Source: Macrothele yani (taxonomy: Eukaryota > Arthropoda > Arachnida > Araneae > Macrothelidae). From it: 64,000 bases of DNA. The notes under the pieces were generated by a model. The model did no database searches. It was not told the DNA's origin and was given only the letters and a program-made list of their open reading frames with translations. Within the stretch, counting starts at the first letter, position 1, and the number at the start of each line of letters is the position of its first letter. Position numbers and translations under genes: made by a program. The stretch covers positions 44,916,469-44,980,468 of the forward strand of contig CM076996.1 of NCBI GenBank assembly GCA_039090855.1. The letters are read 5' to 3'. Positions 12,310 through 22,947 of the stretch are shown one piece after another.

Positions 12310-12915
12310 ACCGATTCCAACATTTATGTTGGGCAGCAGATATCGAGTGAGTGCCACATTGATGAAGAAATTAATCGGCATATAAAACTTGGATGCTGAG
12401 CTTTTGGAAGAAACAGTACAATTTTTAAGAGCAGTATGCTATTATGTCTCAAAAGAAAAGTGTTTAATCAATGCATCCTGCTTTGTGCTTACGTATGGAG
12501 CAGGGACATAGACCTTAACTAAAAAAGACATGCAAAGACTGCACAGACAACTCAAAGAGCATTGGAGAGATGCATGCTTGGTGTAACCAGGAAAGATAAG
12601 AAGAGGAACTTGTGGGTAAGGAAAATGACAGGAGTGGATGACATCATGACCAGAGTGCAGTCACTGAAATGGCAATGGGCTGGACATGTTGCCAGAAGAA
12701 CGAACAACCAATGGACAACCAAAATTTTAGACTGGATTCCAAGGGACAGGAAAAGACCCAGAAGAAGACCCCATGGGAGATGGATGGATGAAATTCGAAA
12801 GTATGCTGGAGTGACATGGAGGAGACAGCCTCAAGGCAGACAATTAAGGAAGAAATTTGGGGAGATCTTCATCCAGCAGTGGATTGATAATGGTTGATGA
12901 TGAGGATGATATATA
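12310..12915 (+). pseudogene. RTE-type LINE copy B, 3' fragment
   Basis: Plus-strand 3' portion of the same RTE family, starting within the region equivalent to YLGQQISSEGHIDEEINR of copy A. The last 111 codons (12562-12897) are open, contain WAGHVARRTNNQW and DWIPRDRKRPRRRPHGRW, and end QQWIDNG with a stop at 12895-12897. The upstream part has frameshifts and a stop near 12400. The 3' tail reads TTGATGATGAGGATGATATA. It is a classic 5'-truncated LINE insertion. Confidence 0.9.
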
Positions 12916-13319
12916 TCATTGGCATCATGTGCCCTTTTAGGTTGGGTGTACGCCTTTATGAGAAATAACACAAAAAAATTATTATGTTTTAGCTGCAAAA
13001 TTCACACGTTGATTTTGAACATACAAAAGCATTTCTTTTATTTAGCTGTCATCTAATAACTTATGGTAAAGATCTTTACATACACTTCATTGTGAAAAAA
13101 ATCTGAATTTTCTGTGCAAATACTAGAGTAATAAATGAATTTTCGGTATTTTTTTTATGAGTTTTAAATACAGCATGAGGCTTACTTTCTTTAACCCATT
13201 TTACACAATCTGCAAAAGCTCTGGCAGAAAATGGGACACTTGGTACGTCAACCTAAATGGATGTCAAAATTCAAATTGTATATTTAAATCTGTGTTCATA
13301 AACACACCGATTCACACAG
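12916..13319. other. no recognised gene
   Basis: AT-rich sequence without coding motifs or clear repeat structure. Confidence 0.55.
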
Positions 13320-14100
13320 CGACGAAATGACAGAAAAACAGTAACTTGAAGCAGAATGTTGAATTCTGTTTATGACACCACGCTATTCCAAACACAAACA
13401 AGTATGACCAGTGGGGCTTTTTAAGTGCACACACCCTATGAATTCAAACCTCTGCTCTGATACCGCAAGGAAATAAAATCATGACCTGTAGCGCCATCTG
13501 GAGAGCTTTGAATTACAGGTGCTTTAACGTTTTGAGGTTTCTGCTGGTAAAATAGCACTCCTGCTGCTGCAAATATTACTATGTTTTTTACTGCACAAAG
13601 CAACGAATTTTCTCCCCTTCATGAAAATATTGCCCAAGTGAATTAAGTTTAGCCACACACGCAAAGCCTTTTAAAGCCTTAGGACCAACTTTGGCGAGTC
13701 TTTTTAGAAATACCGGAAAAACAACAACAATATAACAGCAACTTGTATCACAACGTTGAATTGCACTGCTCCGTGGGACACAAGTGGTTCTCATTTGGCT
13801 AGCACACCCTAAGAGTTCTGCTGTTAAGTTTGAAACCACAGGGAAATAAGAACGTGACATGCAGCGCCATTTAGGGAGTGCTTGTGCCACAGCTGCTTTA
13901 AGATTGTCGGGTGTGCGGACAGAAAACAACACACTCAACAATTCTAGCGTGACTGTTATATGCTTACTGAATGAACCTTATCTTAATGAAAATATTATAT
14001 GGGGAGATTAATTTTAACCACCACTCAAAGCCTTAGGATGAACTCTGGCAAGTTTTATCGGAAATAAGTATTAAAAAATAATATCGATAATATAGGCTAA
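13320..14100. repeat. diverged tandem duplication, two units of about 375 bp
   Basis: Blocks recur in the same order about 370-380 bases apart: a GTTGAATT block (13357 and 13752), CACACCCTA (13429 and 13802), GGAAATAA followed by AGCGCCAT (13469/13491 and 13840/13862), and AAAGCCTTAGGA (13672 and 14026). Between the blocks the units have diverged heavily. The ORF at 13588-13941 (-) merely crosses the repeat. I cannot assign the unit to a known element. Confidence 0.65.
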
Positions 14101-14138
14101 ATTGTGAGTCTGTGTGGGTGTGCGCCGTACACCTAACA

Positions 14139-15703
14139 CATACCTGCCAACTACTACGGAATGTCCGTAATTTCTACGGATTTAGTTTCTGACTACGGAA
14201 CTACGGGCATCGCTGTCGAAACTACGGATTCTATGAATTTTCATTTAGTTTAGATTTTTTCATTTTTTTAATATTTCATGATATACATGTGATTCTTAAG
14301 CATATTTGAAAGCGGTATTTAGTGTTTCAAAATTTTCTGAAACTAGTTAAACGGAGTGAACATTTTTGTCGTAATCGTATTTTTTTCTCTCCCGATGTTG
14401 CCTTTGTGTCCAGTATTCTTGTTAAACATCATTTAATTGCATAAAGGTTTCTATTTCAGCTTGAAACTGCAAGCAGCGATTTGCGAAAACAAAACTTAAA
14501 ACGTCGCGAAAAATTTCCCGTAATCTTCAGGCATGAGATTCTTCCACGAATTCGAGGAATTCCGCCTTTTTCGTTATTATTTTGGTCATTTACGAGATCA
14601 ATACACAACTGAAGAGAAATGGGGGGGGGGGGTGTTCGCGTGAAGGACGGAATTCGATCTTTACAGAAGGTCGGCGGAGTTCCGATTTTTTCTGTAATCG
14701 TAATTTCTTTTTTCTCGCAATGCTGCCTCTGTCCAGTATTATTGCTAAATATTTTTACTGCATAAATATTTGTATTACAGCTTGAAAATAGGGGGAAATT
14801 TCCAAAACCGGAAGTCCTACGGAGCAAAGATTTTCGCTGTAATCGCTACCCCCCGCCACTCGCGATGTTTCCACCCTTCTGCCTTGTTAAATATCCCCCA
14901 TCCCATAAGTTTTTGCAATTAAGCTTGATAAGAGAAGGATAAATTCCTGAAAACGGAAGTGACAAAGTTGGAAAATTTGTAAAAATTGATGCATAGTGTT
15001 CAAAAGTGTTATTCTCAAGGTTACACCATTTATTTAAAATAGTTGAAGCTTTGGTATCATGCACTCATGGTCCTCAGGCTGAAAGTTTTTTCAGCATGCT
15101 AGAAGAAATTGTTATCAGAAGGAATAAAGAAAAGAAAGAAAATTAACAATAAAGAAATAGGGAGTAAAGGTATCAGCAGAAAAAAAAAAGTATTAAGCAA
15201 TGGATGCTTAGCAGCTGCAGGGTCAACAAAAAACAAACTGACAGTGGTCCGCAGTCTTGCTGTGTATTTTGATTTTTCACCCAAGTAAAGCATCCAGCTT
15301 TTTTCTTTTCCTTCTTTGCTTTATCTTGTCATAAACTGCAATTTTAGAGGCAGTATGATCATATGGTGAGTGAAGGTTCGCACGCTGCATGTTCACTTGC
15401 TTGGATTTCCCATCTGTCAAGTGTTGTGGAATTCTTAACGCATCGGACTGATTTTTATTAGTGGAAGTTTCGAACTTAAATCTCGCAATGTTACCTATCA
15501 TGCCCTTGCCAACAGAGAAATCAACTTTGCGTTTCACGTGTGTTAAGTTTGTTTCATTAGAGTCCTTGTTTGTTGTAACATTTTGTTGTGGTGCGTATTT
15601 CTCTTTCACAAAGAGATGGATCGTTTCATAAAAAAGTCTTATGTATGCAGCAAAATAATACTAATTACTACTGACAAGGCTCTTGCCAATGTTGGCAGGT
15701 ATG
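14139..15703 (+). mobile_element. hAT-1: degraded hAT element with 13-bp TIRs and 8-bp target duplication
   Basis: Perfect inverted termini CATACCTGCCAAC (14139-14151) and its complement (15691-15703) are flanked by the direct repeat ACCTAACA (14131-14138 and 15704-15711). Eight-base duplications fit hAT. The subterminal DNA is rich in TACGG/CCGTA blocks. On the + strand, 15034-15110 reads VEALVSCTHG then AESFFSM, matching the C-terminal dimerisation motif of hAT transposases (LVLSHGNADVERGFS-like). The rest of the coding capacity is lost. The ends match those of hAT-2 (49065-52084), so both probably belong to one family group. Confidence 0.8.
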
Positions 15704-15945
15704 ACCTAACACATCCCGAATATTCGCCCCGGATTTGTATATGCAGGGTGATCAGAATCGACCGCACAATAAACCTACCAGACGATTGCTCATGGAGAAA
15801 GAAGCCGAATACCGTTGTCCGATTCGATGTCGCATTTCGGAAATACACGTTGCGAAAGTTTCGTGACCTCACATCCGGTAACGTACATGCTCATTGAAGA
15901 GCGACGTGAATAGTTATACAGACGCACGTATCACAAGGCAATCAA

Positions 15946-16170
15946 GCCACCCCAGTGGCACAGTGGTCTTAGGCGATGGTTTCTGATTATTTGTCCGAAA
16001 GGGATCCAGGTTCGAATCTCGGTGAAGCATGGATGTTGTGTTTGTCCTACGGCACTGATTCTCTCCCTTCCGTGGAACCAGTGGTCCTAAATTCAAGAAG
16101 GGCACCTACTTATAGCCCACTGAGTTGCTCATGGTGGTCGTTAAACCTCCAATAAAAAAAAAAAAAAAAG
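15946..16170 (+). mobile_element. SINE-A copy 1 (tRNA-derived), with poly-A and 11-12 bp target duplication
   Basis: This 225 bp insertion has a tRNA-like head starting GCCACCCCAGTGGCACAGTG, a body shared with 20914-21138, and a 3' poly-A run (16154-16169). Direct repeats AAGGCAATCAA (15935-15945) and AAGGGCAATCAA (16171-16182) flank it. It lies inside the DD41D element. Confidence 0.9.
15956..16019 (+). promoter_or_regulatory. RNA polymerase III A and B boxes of SINE-A copy 1
   Basis: TGGCACAGTGG at 15956-15966 fits the A-box consensus TRGCNNAGYGG. GGTTCGAATCT at 16009-16019 fits the B box GGTTCGANNCC with one mismatch. The spacing is tRNA-like. Confidence 0.85.
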
Positions 16171-16812
16171 AAGGGCAATCAACATTTTAAAATGTAGCAC
16201 AGGGTGGGTATGCAAATTCGAAGGACGTGGTGGCGGGAAACCATCAGTTGCATGCCTGCACGATACAGCAGGTAGGGATAAAAAGGGTTGGCGATGGTAG
16301 CAGGCAAGCTCATACTGCGTTGGTACATTTGACAGTAGTGTGGGTAGCGATATGACGTACAGTTTAAGAAAGTATTGTGACATGTATGTATCTCCTATTA
16401 GGGGAATGCCATGGTTCAGCATTGCATGCAGCAAAGGCCTACAGCAAGCGATACCCAGCACAACGGCACCCAGACGCCCAGGTCATACAGCAGCTTGACG
16501 CTTCAATGCGCGACACAGGCAATGCTGCACCACGTTCAAGTGTAGACAGTGGCGCTGGACCCTGTGTGAGAACACTGTCCCTTGAGGATGCCATACTAGA
16601 GTTCATAGACGAGGAGCCAATGACCAGCAGCCGTGCGATCGTGCGACAGTTCGGTGTGCACCAAAGTACTGTACTTGCTGTTCTACATGACGAAGACCTG
16701 CATTCATATCACATCATATGGGTGCAAGGCCTATTACCACAGGATTATCATCGAAGACAGGCATACTGTGAGTGGCTGCTACAGCAACATGCTGCCGATA
16801 ATAGTTTCATCC

Positions 16813-18724
16813 TATATGCGAGAATTTCAGCTGTCTACCTGTGCGATAAAACACCATACTATAAGTTGCAAATTAAAATCACTTTATTTATAATTTAAAA
16901 GTAGGTTAAAAAACAGACTAGCGCTTTCGGGGATCACGTCCCCATCTACGGGTCCAAAGGCACCACAGTGACACGATAGAGGCAGTCATTATATACAGAT
17001 TAAAATCCCCCCCCCCCTACACCACGTCACCAACAATTTTAGTGATGCCAACATTTACATAGAAAAAGGCGTACATGTTAATAACAGTTGATATTACAGT
17101 AAGTATACAAAATTACAAATGACACTAGGCAAGAAGTGCAGATTAGCCATTGGACAAAGTCTCTGTCGGGGCAACCAATCCATGCCAAGGTCCCGGTACA
17201 TATGCGGGCAAGTCCAAATTACAACATCTGTCACCATAAGCAAGAATATACAGGCTTTCGGAAAGGAAAACAGTACTTCTATTGAGATTGGTTTCCAGAA
17301 TTTTCACATTTTCCCAATCCGGTGAGTAACCGCCCTGTGTGACAGCTAACGTAAAGGCAGTATGAGTAGTGCCAACTCGAAGCATGTACTGGTGTTCTCT
17401 CAGGCGGGTATTTAAGCACCTGAGAGTAGAACCTATATAACAATTCTCAGTAACATTTGGGTCTCCATGGGTAAGAGGAATACAGTATACCCCATGTTTT
17501 CTGAGCGTAGGAGTTCTGTCTCGGTCATTCCTGACCATATCAAAGATATTTCTGGTGCATAATCCAAAAGAGATGTCATGTCGCTGACAGATTTTGGTAA
17601 TCTACTTTACCTACAAATCTAGTTGTCCGAATTTCCCTAGACAAAGTGGTGAAGTTCAGTCTAGTAGATCTTCTCAACAACTTCAGAAAAAATTGTTCCG
17701 GGTAGCCGAATCTGCGAGCTAAAGACAAGGTTCTGGAAAGTTCTTCACGTCTTGCTTTACCTGATGTAGAATGTGTATAAGCACGTTTAATCAAGAAGCG
17801 AAAAGCTGCAGATTTATGTTCGGGGGGGGGGGGTGAGATGAGTTGAACGGTATGATACAGGAGGTGAAAGTGGGTTTTCTGTAAACAGAGTATTTGATCT
17901 GTTGAGTATTTAGGTTTCTACATAACAAGAAATCAAGGAAGGGTAACTTCCCATTTTGTTCAACTTCTTTGGTGAATTTTATTGTAGGAAACTGTGATGA
18001 TAAGCAAGAGATAAGATCATCAAGTTGGTGAATTAAATGTGGCCAGAAGACCAGCATATCGTCAACATACCTAAGGATTAATGAAGGTTGAAATGGATAA
18101 TCACGCAAGACCTTGTCTTCCAGAAACTGCAAAAGTATTTCTGCCAGCACCGGAGAGAGTGGGGAACTCATGGGTGCACCCTCTCTCTGTTGATAGATTA
18201 TGTCCTCATATTTAAAATATGATCTTTTGGCTACTAATTTCAGAGCTGTGAGAATAGCATGCACTTCTAAATATGGGATAGAGTCTTCTTGCAATCTGTC
18301 GGCAATGATGGAATGTACCGTGTGGATTGGTTGCCCCGACAGAGACTTTGTCCAATGGCTAATCTGCACTTCTTGCCTAGTGTCATTTGTAATTTTTTTA
18401 TACTTACTGTAATATCAACTGTTATTAACATGTACGCCTTTATCTGTGTAAATGTTGGCATCACTAAAAATGTTGGTGACGTGGTTTTCAGGGGGGGGTT
18501 AATCTGTATATAACGACTGCCTCTATCGTGTCACTGTGGTGCTTTGGACCCGTAGATGGGGACAACGTGATCCCCGAAAGTGCTAGTCTGTTTTTTAACC
18601 TACTTTTAAATTGTAAATAAAGTGATTTTAATTTGCAACTTATAGTATGGTGTTTTATCGCACAGGTAGACAGCTGAAATTCTCGCATATATCACTTCTC
18701 ATGCAAAATTGTTTTTCTGGTTAT
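16813..18724 (-). mobile_element. PLE-1: Penelope-like element with inverted arms, 5'-truncated
   Basis: This 1.9 kb insertion is flanked by the 12-base duplication ATAGTTTCATCC (16801-16812 and 18725-18736). The outer parts, about 16813-17180 and 18330-18691, are inverted copies of each other (arms about 365 bp). A 33-base extension (18692-18724) exists at the right end only. Coding is on the minus strand: reverse transcriptase then GIY-YIG endonuclease. Inverted terminal repeats with a one-sided tail are a known Penelope-like architecture. Each arm carries the stem-loop motif discussed under findings. Confidence 0.88.
17143..18369 (-). pseudogene. Penelope-like RT and GIY-YIG endonuclease (PLE-1), lacks RT motif A
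   Basis: The 18369-17791 part has RT motifs KRSYFKYEDIIYQQREGAPM, SPLSPVLAEI and LRYVDDMLVFW (motif C intact), then KLPFLDFLL and YSVYRKPTFT. It starts just after where motif A (SLDVVSLY) should be, so the polymerase core is truncated by the arm junction. A poly-G/C run at 17821-17830 shifts the frame. The linker continues at 17794-17576 (IKRAYTHSTSGKARREEL). A second shift near 17580 leads to the endonuclease, with GVYCIPL, CYIGSTLRCLNTRLREHQ and a Glu in FLSESLY. Target-primed retroposition is family knowledge; this copy cannot be functional. Confidence 0.88.
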
Positions 18725-19602
18725 ATAGTTTCATCCGCCGGATCTTGTGGACTGATGATGCAAAGTTTACACGGCAGGGTATCTGCAACACCCACAATAG
18801 CCATGTTTGGGCATTGGGCAATCCGCACGCAACGCGTGAACATGCGCACCAGGTCCGGTGGAGTGTTAATATCTGGTGTGGTATTGTGGGCGATATCTTA
18901 CTTAGTGGGACTATATCTTCTTCCCGAACGTGTCACAGCTGCCAACTACATGGTGTTACTACGTGATGTTCTGCCGGACTTACTGGAAAATGTACCATTG
19001 GCTGTTCTCAGCAATCTATGGTTCCAGCATGATGGAGACTGGTGCATTATGCTGCAAATGTTCGCCAGAGGCTGGATACGGAATATCCCGGTGGATGGCT
19101 TGGTCATGGTGGTCATGTCGCATGGCCCGCTAGATCACCGGATCTTAACCCATTGGACTTCTTCTGGGATCATCTAAAGGAACTGGTATATCGACGTCCT
19201 GTCAACAGCCTGCACGACCTAGTGGCCACCTTACACACGGCCCTCACAACTATAACCCCTGCTTTGCTGCAACGCGTGCTGATGTTTATTCCTCGACGTG
19301 CTGCCGCCTGTTCCGCACTACAAGGTGGTCATTTTGAACACATGTTGTAATCTGACACAAATCCACGTGTTTTATCATTTGTGTTGTAGTGGTACACATC
19401 AATAAATTACATGCTTTCTGTCAAAGTGATTGGGTAAGTAATTTCTAATGTCTGTATTCTTACCGGATGTGACGTCACGAACTTTCGGCGCTTATATCTC
19501 CGGAATGTGATGTCCGATCAGACAACGGTTTTCGGCTTCTTTCTCCATGTGGAATTGCCCAGTAGGTTTATTGTGCGGTCGATTCTGATCACCCTGTGCA
19601 TA

Positions 19603-20675
19603 CAGGGTGTCCCACTCACTACCGAACTCGGCATTTCTTTAATAATATTAACTTCAATGAAGATAATGCAACGAAATTTGAAGTTGACTTACCTCATTTT
19701 GTGCGAAATGTGACAACATCACAACATGTGCTGGAAGTGCCCGCCATTTGCATCTAGACAGCATTGAACCCGCGCACCATGTTGTGGAAAATCTTTGCTA
19801 GTACGTCTGCCGTCACTGCCTGAATTTCTTCAGTGATGTTTGCTTTCAAGGCATCAATGGTTTGTGGTTTCTTTTGGCAAACTCTCCCTTTTAGGTATCC
19901 CCATAAAAAGTAATCAGGAGGCGTCAGACCAGGCGATCGCGGTAGCCATAGACCCTTCGAAATGATGTGGTTGCTGAAAAAAGACTGAATTTCGGCCATA
20001 CTGGTGGTGTGTGATGTTGCTCCATCATACTGGTAATATCCAATAGAGAGTTCTTTGTCTTCCAATTGATTTAAAGGTGTAGGAGATTTCCATATATATG
20101 CAGCTGTTGTGATGGTTGTATCGAAGAAGATGGGTCATCTAATAAAGTCCCCTTGGTTTTCAATGTTTTCAACAGTGCCCAAATGGTGGATTTTCCCGGC
20201 GGATGTCTGCCAGCAAACCTCTCCAGGAATTGCTGTTGACAACACTTTATTGATTCTGTTTTCCAATAAGTGCGAACAATAAACGCTCGCTCCTCCAGAG
20301 TATACCGATACATTTTCACACGTACACAAACAGCCATGAACACGAGCACTCACTATCAACAACCGTATTGTGTAGACACGCTCAGTGGAATGGCATAACA
20401 AAGCAGCAGAAAGACATGTCTGGCTGGCTGGCATGCTGTTCCTTAGTGACGCCACACTTAGGAATGTGTCTGCCACGAAGGAGCACTCCGGCTGGCTGGC
20501 AGACAGCGCTGTGTTCAATGCTGTCTGGACGCAAATGGTGGCCACTTCCAGCTCATGTTGACCATCCCATTTCGCACGAAATGAGGTTAGTCCACTTCAA
20601 ATTTCGTTGCAATACCTTCATTGGTGTTAACATTATTGAAGAAATGCTGGGTTTGGTAGCGAGTGGGACACCCCG
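19603..20675 (-). mobile_element. Tc1/mariner element with long TIRs, internally deleted
   Basis: Termini of about 110 bp are inverted copies: 19603 begins CAGGGTGTCCCACTCACTAC and 20675 ends with the complement of CGGGGTGTCCCACTCGCTAC. TA flanks are at 19601-19602 and 20676-20677. The minus strand encodes an N-terminal HTH piece (20349-20080; YTLEERAFIVRTYWKTESI, GRHPPGKSTIWALLK). It is joined through a large deletion to a C-terminal piece (20065-19754; YQYDGATSH, LPRSPGLTPPDYFLWGYLKG). The left TA is shared with the neighbouring DD41D element, so the two abut. Confidence 0.85.
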
Positions 20676-20913
20676 TATATAAACAGTAATGGCCATAGAA
20701 ATTGCATCACTTGTAAAATCTTGTAGAAATGTGTTTATTGTGTAAATTAAAGTAGCATTATGCTCCAGACCTGCAAGAACTACAATAAAGATTGCATCAT
20801 CCATGATATCAGAAACATAAGAATGATTTTCATTGCCTAATAAAGTGTACTTCAGCAATGTTTCCGGTGATTGCATCATCCATTGGTATAAAACCCTCCA
20901 TGCGAAGGTGGTG

Positions 20914-21138
20914 CTCCGCCCCGGTGGCACAGTGGCCTAAGCGCTGGCTTATGATAATTCGTCCATGAAGGGTCTGGGTTCGAATCCCGGTAAGGCATGG
21001 ATGTTGTGTTTGTCTTATGGCACTGGCTCTCTCCCTTCCCTGGAGCCAGTGACCCTAAATTAGGGACAGGCGACTGCTTATAGCCCAATGAGTTGCTCAT
21101 GGTGGTCGTTAAACCTTCATTTAAAAAAAAAAAAAAAA
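20914..21138 (+). mobile_element. SINE-A copy 2 (tRNA-derived), with poly-A and 10-bp target duplication
   Basis: The same 225 bp unit as 15946-16170: a tRNA-like head, a shared body including GCACTGGCTCTCTCCCTTCC, and a poly-A tail at 21123-21138. Flanking repeats are GAAGGTGGTG (20904-20913) and GAAAGTGGTG (21139-21148). It is inserted in the Tc1 element between TIR and ORF. Confidence 0.9.
20925..20987 (+). promoter_or_regulatory. RNA polymerase III A and B boxes of SINE-A copy 2
   Basis: TGGCACAGTGG at 20925-20935 (A box) and GGTTCGAATCC at 20977-20987 (B box, perfect consensus). This copy is closer to a functional internal promoter than copy 1. Confidence 0.87.
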
Positions 21139-22417
21139 GAAAGTGGTGGTGCACTGTTATAAGCAAAATGGAAAGTTTTCAGCAGTTAACACCACATAAA
21201 AAGTCCGTAATTGTTGCTTTGAATGCTGAAGGTTTATCTTCACATAAAATAGTGCAAAGAGTTCATTGTCACCAATCAACAATTGTGCATTTGTTACAAA
21301 GGATACACAAACATGGCAACTTGGAGAAAAAAGCAGGATCAGGCGGTAAACATGTGAGTACACCATGCCAGGATAGGATGCTGAAGCATTTCAGCCTGCG
21401 AGAACATGCAGCTAGTTTGTTCTAACATTAACCTGCATGGATCGGACAGCAAATTGGTTATATGTTAGGCATAGGAAAGGTGAAGCCTTTAACACTGATT
21501 GCTTGGTGCAGATAGTAAAGTTTCTGGTGAGTCAAATGGTGTGGGGTTGCATATCCAGTAAAGGTGTCGACAGACTACACTTTATAAATGGGTCTGTGAA
21601 TGCAGAGTGCTACAAGAACATATCTGCCCAGCTAATTCCAACAATCCAGGAACAGTTTGGTGACACTGAATCGTGCATCTTCCAGGATGACTCTGCGCCC
21701 ACATCACCACACTGGGAAGGTGAGTAAATTTTCATGTTTAATGTCTGTACAGTTTGTTAGCATTGATATCCAATATTTATGTTTAAGTCAAAAATTTCCT
21801 ACACGATGCCAAGGTCAAATGCCTAAGTTGGCCGAGTAACAGTCCTGATCTAAACCCTACTGAGAACTCCTCGTATATAATCGTGAAGAAAGTTGCAGAG
21901 TGCAGGCCTGACATAAACAAAAACTACATTAGTGTATTATAAAAGATTGGGGTCATGAGCATTGTATAGAATAATTTGAAGAAACTTATCCAGTCTATGC
22001 CGGAGTGTTGCAAAACTGTTGTTAGGGCTCAAGGTGGCCCTATGAAGTATTAGGATCCCACAAAATGAGAAGTAACTGTTTGTTATGTTTTGTAGGTCTG
22101 CACTGTATGAACCTGTTTTTTTTTTCTTGTAGAACTATGAAAACCACGTTCTTGCGACAGTGCTCCTTTAACAGCATTAGTGAACCTGTAGTATGAAATC
22201 ACACTTATTTCAGCTAAATGTTGCATTATATGTAATAAATTGCATTGGTTTGTTGTTCTTGGTTTATTCTCTGTACTACATATGATATTACAAATCATGA
22301 TCATAACTTAAATATACTACTTTGTACGTATCTGTTGACTGACTTTTAGATATATCTCATATGTGATGCAATTTTCATGGCTGCTACTGTATAATATAAT
22401 ATAACAATATAATATAA

Positions 22418-22931
22418 TCACCATTATCAATCCACTGCTGGATAAAGATCACCCCAAGTCTTTTTTATAAATTTCTATCTTGAGCCTGTCTCTTCCAAGT
22501 CACTACAGCAGGCTTTCAAATGTCAGCTGCCCATCTCCCAAATAGTCTTCTAAGTTTTATCTTGTTCCTTGGTATTCAGTCTAGTATTTCAGTTATCCAT
22601 TGGTGGTCAGTTCTTCTGGCAGTATGTTTAGCCCATTACCACTTGAGGATTTAAACTTGGATCATAGTGTCATCAACTTTTGCTATTTCCGAAATCCATT
22701 ATCAACTTTTTCTATTTCTGAAATCCATTAATTCCTCTTCCTATCTTTTCTTTTCTGGTACTGTTTATACTAAGCATGCATTTATCCATATTCTTTGAGT
22801 TGTTTTCAGCCTCTGAATATCTTTCTTAGTTGAAGTCCATGTCTCTGAACCAAAAGTAAGAACTGGAAAGGCTGCTTTGATTTTAAAAACACTTTTCTCT
22901 TAAGACATAATTGTAAATTGCTCTTCAAAAA
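22418..22931 (-). pseudogene. RTE-type LINE copy D, 3' fragment
   Basis: Minus-strand 3' end of the RTE family. The + strand shows the hallmark complement ACCATTATCAATCCACTGCT and then the complement of the C-terminal tail, as in copies A and C, but heavily mutated. A roughly 30-base segment around 22670-22730 (ATCAACTTTT, then CTATTTC and GAAATCCATT) is duplicated in tandem. The copy ends 16 bases before the next mariner. Confidence 0.85.
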
Positions 22932-22947
22932 TGCATCATATCATATA

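Larger units (their letters stand above)
16378..19350 (+). pseudogene. DD41D transposase with DUF4817-like N-terminus, interrupted by PLE-1
   Basis: The first part, 16378-16800, reads LLLGECHGSALHAAKAYSKR, then a second HTH (SSRAIVRQFGVHQS), then VQGLLPQDYHRRQAYCEWLL. This is the N-terminal pattern of arthropod Tc1/mariner transposases with a DUF4817-like domain. After PLE-1 the frame resumes at 18737 with ILWTDDAKFTRQGI (first Asp), NSHVWALGNPHATREH, FQHDG (second Asp) and ARSPDLNPLDFFWDH (third Asp), ending GGHFEHML with a stop at 19348-19350. Spacing between the last two Asp residues is about 41, after correcting a small indel near 19040. Frameshifts near 18840 and 19040 disable it. Confidence 0.85.
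15742..19600 (+). mobile_element. DD41D Tc1/mariner element with long TIRs, split by a SINE and PLE-1
   Basis: Long inverted termini (about 150 bp) begin at 15742-15890 and end at 19460-19600, both containing GGGTGATCAGAATCGACCGC or its complement. TA flanks are at 15740-15741 and 19601-19602. A SINE (15946-16170) and a Penelope-like element (16813-18724) sit inside, each with its own target duplication. Without them the element is about 1.7 kb. The transposase is described separately. Confidence 0.85.
20684..22389 (+). mobile_element. Tc1-like element, degenerate, carrying SINE-A copy 2
   Basis: The ends are inverted: CAGTAATGGCCATAGAAATT (20684) pairs with the right end up to 22389 (complement of CAGTAGCAGCCATGAAAATT), each followed by GCATCAC. 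TA follows at the right; the left flank is mutated. The transposase starts at about 21168 (MESFQQLTPHKKS, then LSSHKIVQRVHCHQST). After several stops come VWGCISSKGVDRLHFING (21535), CIFQDDSAP (second Asp, 21675) and PTENSS (Glu region of DD34E, about 21860). Multiple frameshifts are present. The 5' UTR is split by the SINE. Confidence 0.85.
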
